A stretch of DNA of 64,000 nucleotides from Flavobacteriaceae bacterium (GTDB lineage: Bacteria; Bacteroidota; Bacteroidia; Flavobacteriales; Flavobacteriaceae), in assembly GCA_947446865.1 (NCBI GenBank), contig CANFHX010000007.1, forward strand, positions 54,792 to 118,791. Reading direction: 5' to 3'. The notes below the pieces were generated by a model. That model made no database searches and was not told the DNA's origin. It saw only the letters and a list, made by a program, of their open reading frames with translations. Positions 53,442-62,149 of the stretch are shown here, piece after piece; the first letter of the stretch is position 1; the number at the start of each line of letters is the position of its first letter. Made by a program: the position numbers and the translations under genes.

Positions 53442-54292
53442 TACACTGTATCCATAAAGCTTTTCTCTACTTTATTGAAAGTAATCACACCAATCATAAA
53501 TAGCAAAATAATGATGGTAGAACTTCTAACCAAATCACTTACTTCAAAAGTTCCAAACCCTAAATATCCATATCTAAAACATTCAAAAATGCAGCTTAAC
53601 GGATTAGAATTTGCCAACCACTTTAAACTTTCCGGAATTGCCGAAATAGGGTAAACAACTGGAGTGGCATACATAAATAACTGAATTCCAAATGTCAACA
53701 AAAAACTTAAATCTTTATATTTGGTTGTTAAGGCCGAGAAAATCATTCCTATTCCTAAAGCAAAAATCGCCATTAATAGTATTAGAAATGGGGTGGCAAC
53801 TATCCATATATTAGGATGTATTGTTTTTTGAACTATTGAAAAATAAAGCACAACCAAAATAAACAAACTAAATTGGACCACAAATTTCATTAATGCAGAA
53901 AGCACAATGGATAACGGCATAATTAATCTTGGAAAATAAATTTTGCCGAATATAGTAGAATTGTCCTTAAAGACTGTAGAAATCTTGGTTAAACTTTCTG
54001 AAAAATAATTCCAAATTGTTATTCCTGAAAGGTAAAAAGCCATTTGTGGCAAGCCGCTGATATTAATTTTTGCTATTTGCCCAAACAATATTATATAAAC
54101 CAACATTGTCAATAAAGGTTGAATAAAAAACCAAATTGGACCTAAAATAGTTTGTTTGTAAAACGTAATAAAATCTCTTTTTACTAATAATAACAATAAG
54201 TCTCGATAATGCCAAACCTCTTTAACATTTACCGAGAAAAGAGAATTTTCAGATTGGATTTCTTCAGTCCAAATTTGGTTAGGCTCATTCAT
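53441..54292 (-). CDS. wzm: ABC-2 type polysaccharide export permease Wzm2
   Basis: 283 residues with six membrane helices, the same plan as Wzm1: VKEVWHYRDLLLLLVKRDFITFYKQTILGPIWFFIQP (in parts), GKIYFPRLIMPLSIVLSAL and NPLSCIFECFRYGYLGFG. The C-terminus (FNKVEKSFMDTV) matches the Wzm1 end (FNKTEKNFVDTI), so the reading frame stops at the normal place just before the repeat array. It is the first gene after a 626-base intergenic leader and the head of a 23-gene block. It pairs with Wzt2 for export of one of the glycans. Confidence 0.93.
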   Translation of the reverse strand: MNEPNQIWTEEIQSENSLFSVNVKEVWHYRDLLLLLVKRDFITFYKQTILGPIWFFIQPLLTMLVYIILFGQIAKINISGLPQMAFYLSGITIWNYFSESLTKISTVFKDNSTIFGKIYFPRLIMPLSIVLSALMKFVVQFSLFILVVLYFSIVQKTIHPNIWIVATPFLILLMAIFALGIGMIFSALTTKYKDLSFLLTFGIQLFMYATPVVYPISAIPESLKWLANSNPLSCIFECFRYGYLGFGTFEVSDLVRSSTIIILLFMIGVITFNKVEKSFMDTV

Positions 54293-54361
54293 GTATGTAT
54301 TATTAATTTTTTGAATTTACAAATTTCCCTAAATAACAAAACCACTTTTAATAGCATTACG

Positions 54362-54388
54362 CATATAATTTTTATCAAAAATTATATG
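54362..54388. repeat. Perfect 12-bp inverted repeat with 3-base loop in the wzm2 leader
   Basis: Bases 54362-54373 (catataattttt) pair exactly with 54377-54388, loop atc. It lies 70 bases upstream of the wzm2 start codon and would be inside the mRNA leader of either promoter. The stem is only A/T apart from its first pair, so it is weak and could be chance in so AT-rich a region; it could also be a protein-binding palindrome. Confidence 0.5.
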
Positions 54389-54504
54389 AATTAGAAAAAT
54401 TCCTTTTGCATTTTATTTCTTTCGGTAACTTAATGACAATTTATATTTCATTAAATTAATTAAGTATTTACCTCATTAACAAGTTAATACACGAACTATG
54501 GCAA

Positions 54505-54512
54505 CAAATATA
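54505..54512 (-). promoter_or_regulatory. Second TAnnTTTG promoter match in the wzm2 leader
   Basis: Minus-strand TATATTTG, the same octamer and flanking AA as in front of wzm1 (26942-26949, plus-strand context aacaaatata in both). The start codon of wzm2 is about 215 bases downstream. No clear -33 TTTG is at the expected distance, only TTGA. The repeated octamer in front of both ABC exporters is suggestive of a shared regulatory design. Confidence 0.4.
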
Positions 54513-54799
54513 TTTAAACAATACCTTATAAAAATCAATTATGGAATACTCCTAAATAAGATTAAACTTTTCTTTTTTATATTGCATGAAAGCAGAGAAA
54601 ATTATTGCTAAATAATTTTTCTACGGTTAATTGGTTATCATCCAAAATTGTGTTTTGACCAATTTTAATATACTTTTAGACAATTTAGCATTTACAAATA
54701 AAATGTAAATACTTTATTTTTAGTGTATTAGTAAATTTATTGTAACTCTAATATAAATTAGAGAAAAAAATATGAACCCTTAATTATAATATTAAAAAA

Positions 54800-54831
54800 C
54801 AAAAGTACTCTCTTTTATTTTAATCACCAAA
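54800..54831 (-). promoter_or_regulatory. Strong Bacteroidetes promoter match upstream of wzm2
   Basis: On the minus strand TTTG (54831-54828), a 20-base spacer and TACTTTTG (54807-54800) match the -33/-7 consensus of Bacteroidetes promoters, both elements complete. Transcription would begin near 54793, giving a leader of about 500 bases before wzm2. It lies 119 bases or less past the rmlB stop codon, consistent with a separate start for the large block B. Confidence 0.6.
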
Positions 54832-54918
54832 TAATTAATTTGTTAAATAATCTATTATTTTAATAAAAAAACAAGGTATTCTTATTGAATTAAAAAATAA
54901 ATAACAATATTACTTGAA

Positions 54919-55965
54919 TTACTGATATTGCTTATCATAATACTTAGCATAGGCTCCAGAAGTAACGTTTTTAAGCCATGCGTCATTAGATAAATACCAA
55001 TCAATTGTTCTTTCAAGACCTTCTTCAAAAGTTACGGATGGTTTCCAACCCAATTCTTTACTTATTTTAGATGCATCTATTGCATAACGCAAATCATGCC
55101 CAGGACGGTCTTTTACATAAGTAATCAACTCTGCTGATTCTCCTGCTTGACGACCTAATTTTTCGTCCATTTGTTGGCAAAGCAATTTTACTAAATCAAT
55201 ATTTTTCCATTCGTTAAATCCACCAATATTGTAGGTTTCATGATTTTTACCTTCATGAAAAACCAAGTCGATAGCCACGGCATGGTCTTCTACAAAAAGC
55301 CAATCGCGAGTGTAATTTCCGTCGCCATAAACAGGTAGCGGTTTTTTTGTAATGATATTGTTAATAAACAGCGGAATCAATTTCTCAGGAAAGTGATTCG
55401 GACCATAATTATTAGAACAATTAGTAATTACATAAGGCAAACCATAAGTTTCTCCATAAGCACGAACAAAATGATCGGAACTTGCTTTAGAAGCGGAATA
55501 CGGAGAATTAGGATCATAAGCAGTAGTTTCGGTAAACAAACCAGTTGCTCCTAGCGAACCATAAACCTCATCGGTAGAAATATGATAGAATCGTTTACCT
55601 TCCATTGCGCCTGCCCAAATAGTTTTAGCAGCATTTAGAAGATTCATTGTTCCAATTACATTGGTACGCACAAAACTTAAAGGATCGGTAATAGAACGAT
55701 CTACATGCGATTCGGCTGCCAAATGCAAAATGCCTTCAAATTGGTGTTCTTGAAATAAATCGTTGATAAAATCAGCATCTACGATATCACCTTTTATAAA
55801 AGTATAATTAGGTGCATCTTGAATATCGGTAATGTTTTCTAGATTTCCGGCATACGTTAAAGCATCCAAATTAAAAATTTGATAATTAGGATAGTTAGTT
55901 ACAAATCTTCGTACCACATGAGAACCAATAAAACCTGCTCCTCCAGTAATTAATATCTTTTTCAT
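54919..55965 (-). CDS. rmlB: dTDP-glucose 4,6-dehydratase
   Basis: 348 residues, normal length. Extended SDR motifs: ILITGGAGFIGSHVVRRFV, LAAESHVDRSI, YHISTDEVYGSLG and YSASKASSDHFVRAYGETYGLPY (in parts), with DRPGHDLRYAID and the C-terminal GWKPSVTFEEGLERTIDWY. It converts dTDP-glucose to dTDP-4-keto-6-deoxyglucose. RmlA, RmlC and RmlD are not found in the window; the partner here is RffA at 48.4 kb. Last gene of block C, before the 626-base gap. Confidence 0.95.
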   Translation of the reverse strand: MKKILITGGAGFIGSHVVRRFVTNYPNYQIFNLDALTYAGNLENITDIQDAPNYTFIKGDIVDADFINDLFQEHQFEGILHLAAESHVDRSITDPLSFVRTNVIGTMNLLNAAKTIWAGAMEGKRFYHISTDEVYGSLGATGLFTETTAYDPNSPYSASKASSDHFVRAYGETYGLPYVITNCSNNYGPNHFPEKLIPLFINNIITKKPLPVYGDGNYTRDWLFVEDHAVAIDLVFHEGKNHETYNIGGFNEWKNIDLVKLLCQQMDEKLGRQAGESAELITYVKDRPGHDLRYAIDASKISKELGWKPSVTFEEGLERTIDWYLSNDAWLKNVTSGAYAKYYDKQYQ

Positions 55966-55999
55966 TTTTATTTTATATATCTTTTATTCTAAAAATCAA

Positions 56000-57277
56000 T
56001 TATAATTTACCATCTACAACACCGGTCAATACCCCTTTAACATCATAAACCACGGCATTGGTTTTCTTTAAAGGATTTAAATCTAAATTTAAAAATTCTT
56101 TATGGGAAACCCCTAAAACAATAGCATCAAATTCATCTTTTGGTAATGAATTAGTGGTAATCAAATCGTACTCGTGTGCCACTTCTTTTGGGTTTGCCCA
56201 CGGATCGTAAACAGTCACTTCGATACCATAGTCTTTCAAACATTTGATAACCTCAACTATTTTAGTATTTCGAACGTCGGGACAATTTTCTTTAAAAGTA
56301 ATTCCGAGCATTAACAATTTAGAATGGTTAACGGGAATTCCTTTTTTAATCATTAATTTAACAATTCTAGAGGCAACATATTCGCCCATACTATCGTTCA
56401 ATCTTCTACCTGCCAGAATAATCTCGGGATGGTATCCTGCTTCTTGTGCTTTTTGAGCCAAATAATACGGATCTACGCCAATGCAATGTCCGCCAACTAA
56501 ACCAGGTTTGAAATTTAAAAAATTCCATTTTGTTCCAGCGGCTTCCAACACGGCTTGGGTATCGATTTCTAAAATATTGAAAATTTTAGCCAATTCATTT
56601 ACAAATGCAATGTTGATGTCGCGTTGCGAATTCTCTATTACTTTGGCAGCCTCAGCCACTTTTATGGAAGGGGCCAAATGCGTTCCGGCAGTAATCACCG
56701 ATTTATATAATTCGTTTACTTTAATTCCTGCTTCAGGAGTGGATCCTGCGGTAATTTTTAAAATCTTATCTACAGTATGTTCCTTATCGCCTGGGTTGAT
56801 GCGTTCTGGCGAATATCCCGCAAAAAAATCAACGTTGAATTGCAATCCACTTACTTTTTCTAAAACAGGAACACATTCTTCTTCGGTTAATCCAGGATAC
56901 ACAGTAGATTCATAAATTACAATATCTCCTTTTTTCAAAACCTTTCCAACAGTTTCACTAGATTTATAAAGTGCCGTTAGATCAGGACGATTGTTCTTAT
57001 CTACAGGCGTTGGAACCGTAACAATATAATAGTTACACTCCTTTAAATCCTGCATATTGGTAGAACAATAAAGTCCGATTTCAGAAAGTGGCGCATCAAT
57101 TAGAACCGATTGTAGCACGTCTTTATCTACTTCTAAAGTGACATCCAAACCCGAGTTTAATTCGTTCACTCGTTGCTGCTGAATATCAAACCCTACCACC
57201 GAATATTTTGTAGCAAAAAGCCGTGCTAGAGGTAATCCAACATATCCCAAACCAATTATTCCAATTTTTATGTCCAT
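56000..57277 (-). CDS. UDP-N-acetylhexosamine dehydrogenase (WbpO/TviB type)
   Basis: 425 residues. GXGYVG NAD loop IGIIGLGYVGLPLARLFA, YESTVYPGLTEEECVPVLE, YSPERINPGDKEHTVDKI and the catalytic Cys region GLVGGHCIGVDPYYLAQKA are those of TviB/WbpO UDP-GlcNAc/GalNAc 6-dehydrogenases. These make UDP-HexNAcA from the 6-hydroxyl in two oxidation steps. Together with the epimerase at 58.7 kb (WbpP/TviC type) UDP-GalNAcA would result. It lies 34 bases from rmlB and 28 from the UDP-glucose dehydrogenase gene. Confidence 0.9.
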   Translation of the reverse strand: MDIKIGIIGLGYVGLPLARLFATKYSVVGFDIQQQRVNELNSGLDVTLEVDKDVLQSVLIDAPLSEIGLYCSTNMQDLKECNYYIVTVPTPVDKNNRPDLTALYKSSETVGKVLKKGDIVIYESTVYPGLTEEECVPVLEKVSGLQFNVDFFAGYSPERINPGDKEHTVDKILKITAGSTPEAGIKVNELYKSVITAGTHLAPSIKVAEAAKVIENSQRDINIAFVNELAKIFNILEIDTQAVLEAAGTKWNFLNFKPGLVGGHCIGVDPYYLAQKAQEAGYHPEIILAGRRLNDSMGEYVASRIVKLMIKKGIPVNHSKLLMLGITFKENCPDVRNTKIVEVIKCLKDYGIEVTVYDPWANPKEVAHEYDLITTNSLPKDEFDAIVLGVSHKEFLNLDLNPLKKTNAVVYDVKGVLTGVVDGKL

Positions 57278-57305
57278 CTAAAAAGAGATTACTCCAATTA
57301 TATTA

Positions 57306-58697
57306 TTAAGAACCGATTCCTTGGTAATTAAACCCAATTTCTCGCAATTTAGTACCATCCAAAACATTTCTTCCGTCAAAAACGAAAGCAGGTTTTAGCA
57401 TACCATCGTATATTTTTTGCCAATCGTAACTTTTAAATTCCTCCCATTCGGTTAGAACAGCTATAGCATGGGCACCATTACAAGCATCGTAAGCATTATC
57501 GCAAGTGGAAATATGTTTGCTATTTTGCTCTTCACTTCTAGATTCTAGATAATTCAAATCGAAAAGAATTTGAGTATGATTTACCTTAGGATCGTAAACG
57601 GAGATTTTCGCTTGTTCGTTTATCAAATCATCTGCAACATAAATTGCAGGAGATTCTCTTGTATCGTTAGTATCTTTTTTAAATGCCCATCCTAAAAATG
57701 CAATTTTCTTATCGGAAATTGTATTATAAAGCGTACTTACTATATTTTTAGAAAAACGTCTTTTTTGGTGGTCGTTCATGATAATTACTTGTTCCCAATA
57801 ATCGGCAACTTCGTGCAAACCAAACGATTTAGAAATATAAACTAAATTTAAAATATCTTTTTGAAAGCAAGATCCTCCAAAACCAACAGATGCTTTTAAG
57901 AATTTAGGTCCAATTCTACTATCCATTCCAATTGCTTTGGCAACTTCATTTACATCCGCACCAGTTTTTTCACACAATTCCGATAGGGCGTTGATAGAAG
58001 AAACTCGTTGTGCTAGAAAAGCATTAGCAGTTAATTTAGACAATTCGGAAGACCAAATATTAGTAGTTAAAATTCTCTCTTTTGGAACCCAATTAGCATA
58101 AACATCCACTAACGATTGAATAGCTTTTTGCCCTTCTGGAGTAGTATCGCCACCTATTAAAACACGGTCTGGACTTAATAAATCCTCAACAGCAGTACCT
58201 TCTGCAAGGAATTCTGGATTGGATAAAATTTGAAATTGCACCCCATTTCCAGTATTATCTAAAATATTTTTTATTGCTTCAGCAGTTCTTACTGGCAAAG
58301 TAGATTTTTCTACAACAATTTTATTGTCTTTAGAAACTCTTGCAATTTGTCTTGCACAAAGTTCAATATATTTTAAATCGGCAGCCATTCCTTTTCCAGA
58401 ACCGTAGGTTTTAGTTGGCGTATTTACCGAAATAAAAATTAGTTGCGCATCGGCAATTGCTTTATCCACCTCAGTAGAAAAGAATAGATTTTTACCTCTA
58501 GATTGTGCAACAATAGCGCCCAATCCTGGTTCGTAAACCGGAATATTATCTACATCTTCGTCGTTCCATTTGGCAATTCGTTGTTCGTTCAAATCGACAA
58601 CAGTCACTTTTATATGTGGACATTTTTGGGCAATAACCGCCATAGTTGGTCCACCTACATATCCAGCACCGATACAACAAATGTTTGTAATTTTCAT
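57306..58697 (-). CDS. UDP-glucose 6-dehydrogenase, animal-type
   Basis: 463 residues. It begins [30 protein letters not shown], has [34 protein letters not shown] and [26 protein letters not shown] (in parts), and catalytic [16 protein letters not shown]. This spelling is that of the long eukaryotic-like UGDH branch, present in many Bacteroidetes, rather than the short bacterial Ugd. It supplies UDP-glucuronate. Thus both a glucose and a HexNAc dehydrogenase sit side by side, so acidic sugars are a main product of block C. Gap of 6 bases to the epimerase. Confidence 0.93.
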   Translation of the reverse strand: MKITNICCIGAGYVGGPTMAVIAQKCPHIKVTVVDLNEQRIAKWNDEDVDNIPVYEPGLGAIVAQSRGKNLFFSTEVDKAIADAQLIFISVNTPTKTYGSGKGMAADLKYIELCARQIARVSKDNKIVVEKSTLPVRTAEAIKNILDNTGNGVQFQILSNPEFLAEGTAVEDLLSPDRVLIGGDTTPEGQKAIQSLVDVYANWVPKERILTTNIWSSELSKLTANAFLAQRVSSINALSELCEKTGADVNEVAKAIGMDSRIGPKFLKASVGFGGSCFQKDILNLVYISKSFGLHEVADYWEQVIIMNDHQKRRFSKNIVSTLYNTISDKKIAFLGWAFKKDTNDTRESPAIYVADDLINEQAKISVYDPKVNHTQILFDLNYLESRSEEQNSKHISTCDNAYDACNGAHAIAVLTEWEEFKSYDWQKIYDGMLKPAFVFDGRNVLDGTKLREIGFNYQGIGS

Positions 58698-58703
58698 TCT
58701 AAT

Positions 58704-59669
58704 TTATTTTAAATTTTCCCAATACCATTGCACGGCCTCTTTCAAGCCATCCTGAAATGAATACTTAGGATTATAGTTTAAGGTGTTTTTTGCTTTTTCT
58801 ATACTTGCCAACGAGTGTGGGATATCCCCTGCTCTGTTGGGTCCGTGAATAATTTCTATATTGGCAATGGAACTATCCAATTCCGAAAGGTATTTTTTTA
58901 AATAAAACACCATATCGTTTAAAGTGGTTCGGTCACCAAAAGCCGTGTTATAAACAGTATTTACCGCCAACGGATTTTGAGTTGTAATTGCCAATTCATT
59001 CATTTGAATCACATTATCGATATAGGTGAAATCTCTTGAATACATTCCGTCACCATGAATTATAGGGCTTTCCCCTTTCATGAATTGCATCACAAATTTT
59101 GGAATAACCGCTGCATAGGCTCCGTTAGGGTCTTGTTTTCTTCCAAAAACATTAAAATACCGCAAACCAATAGTTTCCAAACCATATATTCTACTGAAAA
59201 TTTCAGCATATAATTCATTTACATACTTTGTGATAGCATAAGGCGACAATGGTTTCCCGATTATATCTTCTACTTTAGGAAGTGATTCTGAATCTCCATA
59301 AGTGGAAGAACTTGCAGCGTAAACAAATCGTTTTACACCTGCATCACGAGCAGCAGTCAACATATTAAGAAATCCGGAAACGTTCACCTCATTAGTAGTA
59401 ATTGGATCACTAATGGAACGAGGCACCGAACCTAAAGCCGCTTCATGTAATATATAATCTACCCCAGTTACTGCTAATTTACAATCTTGTAAATTGCGAA
59501 TATCACCTTCTATTAATTGAAATTTATCATTGGTTAAAAAAGGCGCAATATTATGTCGGTGCCCTGTTGAAAAATTATCCAAACAGACCACTTCTTTCCC
59601 TTGTGCTAAAAAATATTCGCATAAGTTAGACCCAATAAATCCTGCACCACCAGTGATTAGTATTTTCAT
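58704..59669 (-). CDS. SDR-family UDP-hexose/UDP-HexNAc 4-epimerase (WbpP/TviC-like)
   Basis: 321 residues. ITGGAGFIGSNLCEYFLAQGKEVVCLDNFSTG (in parts), LHEAALGSVPRSI, AASSSTYGDSESLPKVED and PYAITKYVNELYAEIF (YxxxK) are seen. The AALGSVPRSI segment is typical of WbpP/TviC-like UDP-GlcNAc/GlcNAcA 4-epimerases. In the classical pathway this enzyme and the dehydrogenase at 56.0 kb make UDP-GalNAcA from UDP-GlcNAc. It is 3 bases from the kinase gene. A UDP-glucuronate epimerase is the alternative. Confidence 0.88.
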   Translation of the reverse strand: MKILITGGAGFIGSNLCEYFLAQGKEVVCLDNFSTGHRHNIAPFLTNDKFQLIEGDIRNLQDCKLAVTGVDYILHEAALGSVPRSISDPITTNEVNVSGFLNMLTAARDAGVKRFVYAASSSTYGDSESLPKVEDIIGKPLSPYAITKYVNELYAEIFSRIYGLETIGLRYFNVFGRKQDPNGAYAAVIPKFVMQFMKGESPIIHGDGMYSRDFTYIDNVIQMNELAITTQNPLAVNTVYNTAFGDRTTLNDMVFYLKKYLSELDSSIANIEIIHGPNRAGDIPHSLASIEKAKNTLNYNPKYSFQDGLKEAVQWYWENLK

Positions 59670-59672
59670 TTT

Positions 59673-62138
59673 TTAATCGATGTTTTTAGCAAACATTTTT
59701 TTTATTTTTTTGAATAGTTTTACCAAACTATTACGAGATTCTTCTTCTTCATGGTACCCATTAGCATAGGCTCCGTAACCATAACCATAGGCATGACCAT
59801 AACCATATTTTGCTTTGTTTTCAAATCCGTTAAGGATTATACTTACATTAACAAGTTCTTCTCGTTTCACTCTGTTATTAAGCAACGTAACCATTTCTTT
59901 TTTGGTGAAATTTTGTCGCATAATATACAACGTTACATCGGCAAACATTGAAAGTTCTACAGCATCGGTAACTAAACCAACAGGAGGAGTATCTAGAATA
60001 ATGTAATCGTATTTTTTCTTTAACTCTGCCATAAATTCTCTCATCGTTTCTCCCATAATAAGTTCGGAAGGATTTGGAGGAATAGGCCCTGATGTAATTA
60101 CATCTAGATATGGGATAACCGAGGATTGTGTTACTTCTGCAAGGGTTTTGCTTCCTATTAGATAATCTACTATCCCAACTTTGTTATCCAAATTAAAATC
60201 ATCAAATATTTTTGGTTTTCGTAAATCTAATCCTACAATTACTGTTTTCTTTTCGCTTAAAGCAAATACGGTAGCGATATTAATACAACAAAATGTTTTT
60301 CCTTCGCCACTTACCGAAGAAGTAAGCATTAATGTTTTTGAGCCAAGAACTGATTGTTTTTTATACAAAAATTGCAAGGAGGATCGAACCGCCCTAAAGG
60401 ATTCTGCCAATGCAGATTTTGGTTTTTCAAAAACAGATAGATTGGTTACGGTATTTTTCAACCCTACTACTCCAAGCAATGGAAGGTTGGTTAATCTGGA
60501 AACATCCTCCGTATTTTGAATGGAATTATTAATAAAGAAAAGCAAGAAAATAATTACTAGTGGCCCTAATAATCCTATAAAAATGGCCAATACATAATTC
60601 ACACTAGTCCTAGGCCCTATCAATCCTTCGCCAATATCTTTAGCAGGATCTATAAATTGAATATCCGATAAATTAGCTGCTTTAACAATTTGTGCTTCAC
60701 TTCTTTTTGCAAGATAGGTTTCGTAGATACCGTTACTTAAATCATACTTTCGCATGATTTTAATATACTCTTGTTTCTCTTCTGGAAGGGTCATGATTTT
60801 GCCTTCTACTTGACTTATTTTACTTTTTACCTGAGTAGCATCCATCGCAATTGCTGCTTTGGCAGAAGTAATATTTTCCAACAAAACTCTTTTTACAGAA
60901 GCTATTTCATTATCGATATTATTAAACATCACCTCACTTTTAACAGAATAAATCATCTCTGATCTTCGTACCGAAAGCTCTACTAATTTGGTAACATTGA
61001 AAACAATATTTGGATCTTCAATTCCTGCAACAGAAGGCGCAGGAAGTCTAGAAAAATCGGTACTCTTTTTTAGATAATTATTAAGAGTTGTGTAATAATT
61101 TAATTTACGAGTTACTTCACTATCTGTTTTATCTAAATCTTGTATCTGATTTTGAAAAGCTTCTCCTCCGTTTTCAATTTGGGCGATGTTTTTGTTCTTA
61201 CTGAATTCTTTTAAATCTATATTGGCCTTTTTAAGATCCCCCTCCATAAGTTGCAAAGTGGTGTCAATATATTTAATGGTATTTTCGGCAAACAAATTTT
61301 TATTGTCTAATTGTTTATTTATAAGGGTTTTAACGGTTTCATTAAGATAATCTACTATCCTAGCTTTATTAGTGCCCTCTAAAGATAATTTTATAATTGA
61401 CGGTGCTTTTTCATCGATAGTGATTTTTATATTTTTGTATTTAGAAACCACCTCATCAAAGGAATTTAAGGAAACCATATATTCGCTTCCTACATAATCA
61501 CCTGGATTGCCTTTAATATCCAAAACCCAATTCAAAAATGGCAAGCTCACTCGTTGCCCAACTTTAAACTTTTTAACGATTTTAGAATCTATAACCGAAA
61601 TAGCATTTTTGGAATTTTCTAAATAATTAATTACCGCAATCGAATTGGAGTTTGCATTAATGGAAATTTCATACTCTGTTTTAGAAAGGAATTTTATGTT
61701 AACAGGAAGATTAAGCAGTTGGTTTTTAGATTTGTCTATTGTAACCAAAAAAGGAGTACTGCCATAAACATCTTCAATGAAATATTTTTGCTGCTTCAAA
61801 TAATCTACATAAAACTGCAATTTATCTACTACTATTTCGTTGTGGGATCTTGACTTTATGGTGGTGGCAATATTTTGCACCTGATCGGAGCTTCCTCCCC
61901 AGTTAAAAACCAAACTAGTATTGGATGTAAACAAAGGATTGTCTTGTTCTTTAATAGCAATAGTAGTATCTAGAGAATATATCTTTTGTTTTCGGATATT
62001 TACTTGATGGGCTATAATTAAACAAAACACCAAACCAAAAATAAACCATTTCCAATAGCTACCTATTTTGATTAAAAAACCTTTAAAATCAAAGCTGTTT
62101 TGGTTTTCAAAAAAAGAAAAATCTTTAATATCTAACAT
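59673..62138 (-). CDS. wzc: Polysaccharide biosynthesis tyrosine autokinase Wzc2 (BY-kinase)
   Basis: 821 residues, same plan as Wzc1: Wzz-like N-terminal part with membrane helix near 30-50, coiled-coil periplasmic region, second helix near 510-530 and a kinase domain. Walker A is TSSVSGEGKTFCCINIA, Walker A' VIVGLDLRKPKIF and Walker B DYIILDTPPVGLVTD. The tail has seven Tyr in 18 residues at 778-795, followed by an acidic stretch (HEEEES). It starts 11 bases after wza2. The single CpsB-type phosphatase at 27 kb presumably serves both kinases. It controls polymer length and export. Confidence 0.93.
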   Translation of the reverse strand: MLDIKDFSFFENQNSFDFKGFLIKIGSYWKWFIFGLVFCLIIAHQVNIRKQKIYSLDTTIAIKEQDNPLFTSNTSLVFNWGGSSDQVQNIATTIKSRSHNEIVVDKLQFYVDYLKQQKYFIEDVYGSTPFLVTIDKSKNQLLNLPVNIKFLSKTEYEISINANSNSIAVINYLENSKNAISVIDSKIVKKFKVGQRVSLPFLNWVLDIKGNPGDYVGSEYMVSLNSFDEVVSKYKNIKITIDEKAPSIIKLSLEGTNKARIVDYLNETVKTLINKQLDNKNLFAENTIKYIDTTLQLMEGDLKKANIDLKEFSKNKNIAQIENGGEAFQNQIQDLDKTDSEVTRKLNYYTTLNNYLKKSTDFSRLPAPSVAGIEDPNIVFNVTKLVELSVRRSEMIYSVKSEVMFNNIDNEIASVKRVLLENITSAKAAIAMDATQVKSKISQVEGKIMTLPEEKQEYIKIMRKYDLSNGIYETYLAKRSEAQIVKAANLSDIQFIDPAKDIGEGLIGPRTSVNYVLAIFIGLLGPLVIIFLLFFINNSIQNTEDVSRLTNLPLLGVVGLKNTVTNLSVFEKPKSALAESFRAVRSSLQFLYKKQSVLGSKTLMLTSSVSGEGKTFCCINIATVFALSEKKTVIVGLDLRKPKIFDDFNLDNKVGIVDYLIGSKTLAEVTQSSVIPYLDVITSGPIPPNPSELIMGETMREFMAELKKKYDYIILDTPPVGLVTDAVELSMFADVTLYIMRQNFTKKEMVTLLNNRVKREELVNVSIILNGFENKAKYGYGHAYGYGYGAYANGYHEEEESRNSLVKLFKKIKKMFAKNID

Positions 62139-62149
62139 TAATTTGGGGT

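Larger units (their letters stand above)
54293..54918. other. 626-base intergenic leader between rmlB and wzm2
   Basis: The largest gene-free stretch of the locus. It holds two minus-strand promoter matches (listed separately) and a 12-bp hairpin near 54375. I find no convincing open reading frame, no GC-rich terminator hairpin for rmlB, and no recognisable tRNA or riboswitch. It is very AT-rich. A promoter near 54800 would give a leader of about 500 bases upstream of wzm2, and one near 54508 about 200 bases; either would be long for this organism group. Confidence 0.7.

Noticed and set aside
56481..56915. Plus-strand 144-residue frame
   Set aside because: Antisense to the UDP-HexNAc dehydrogenase; hydrophobic-polar pattern gives no family.
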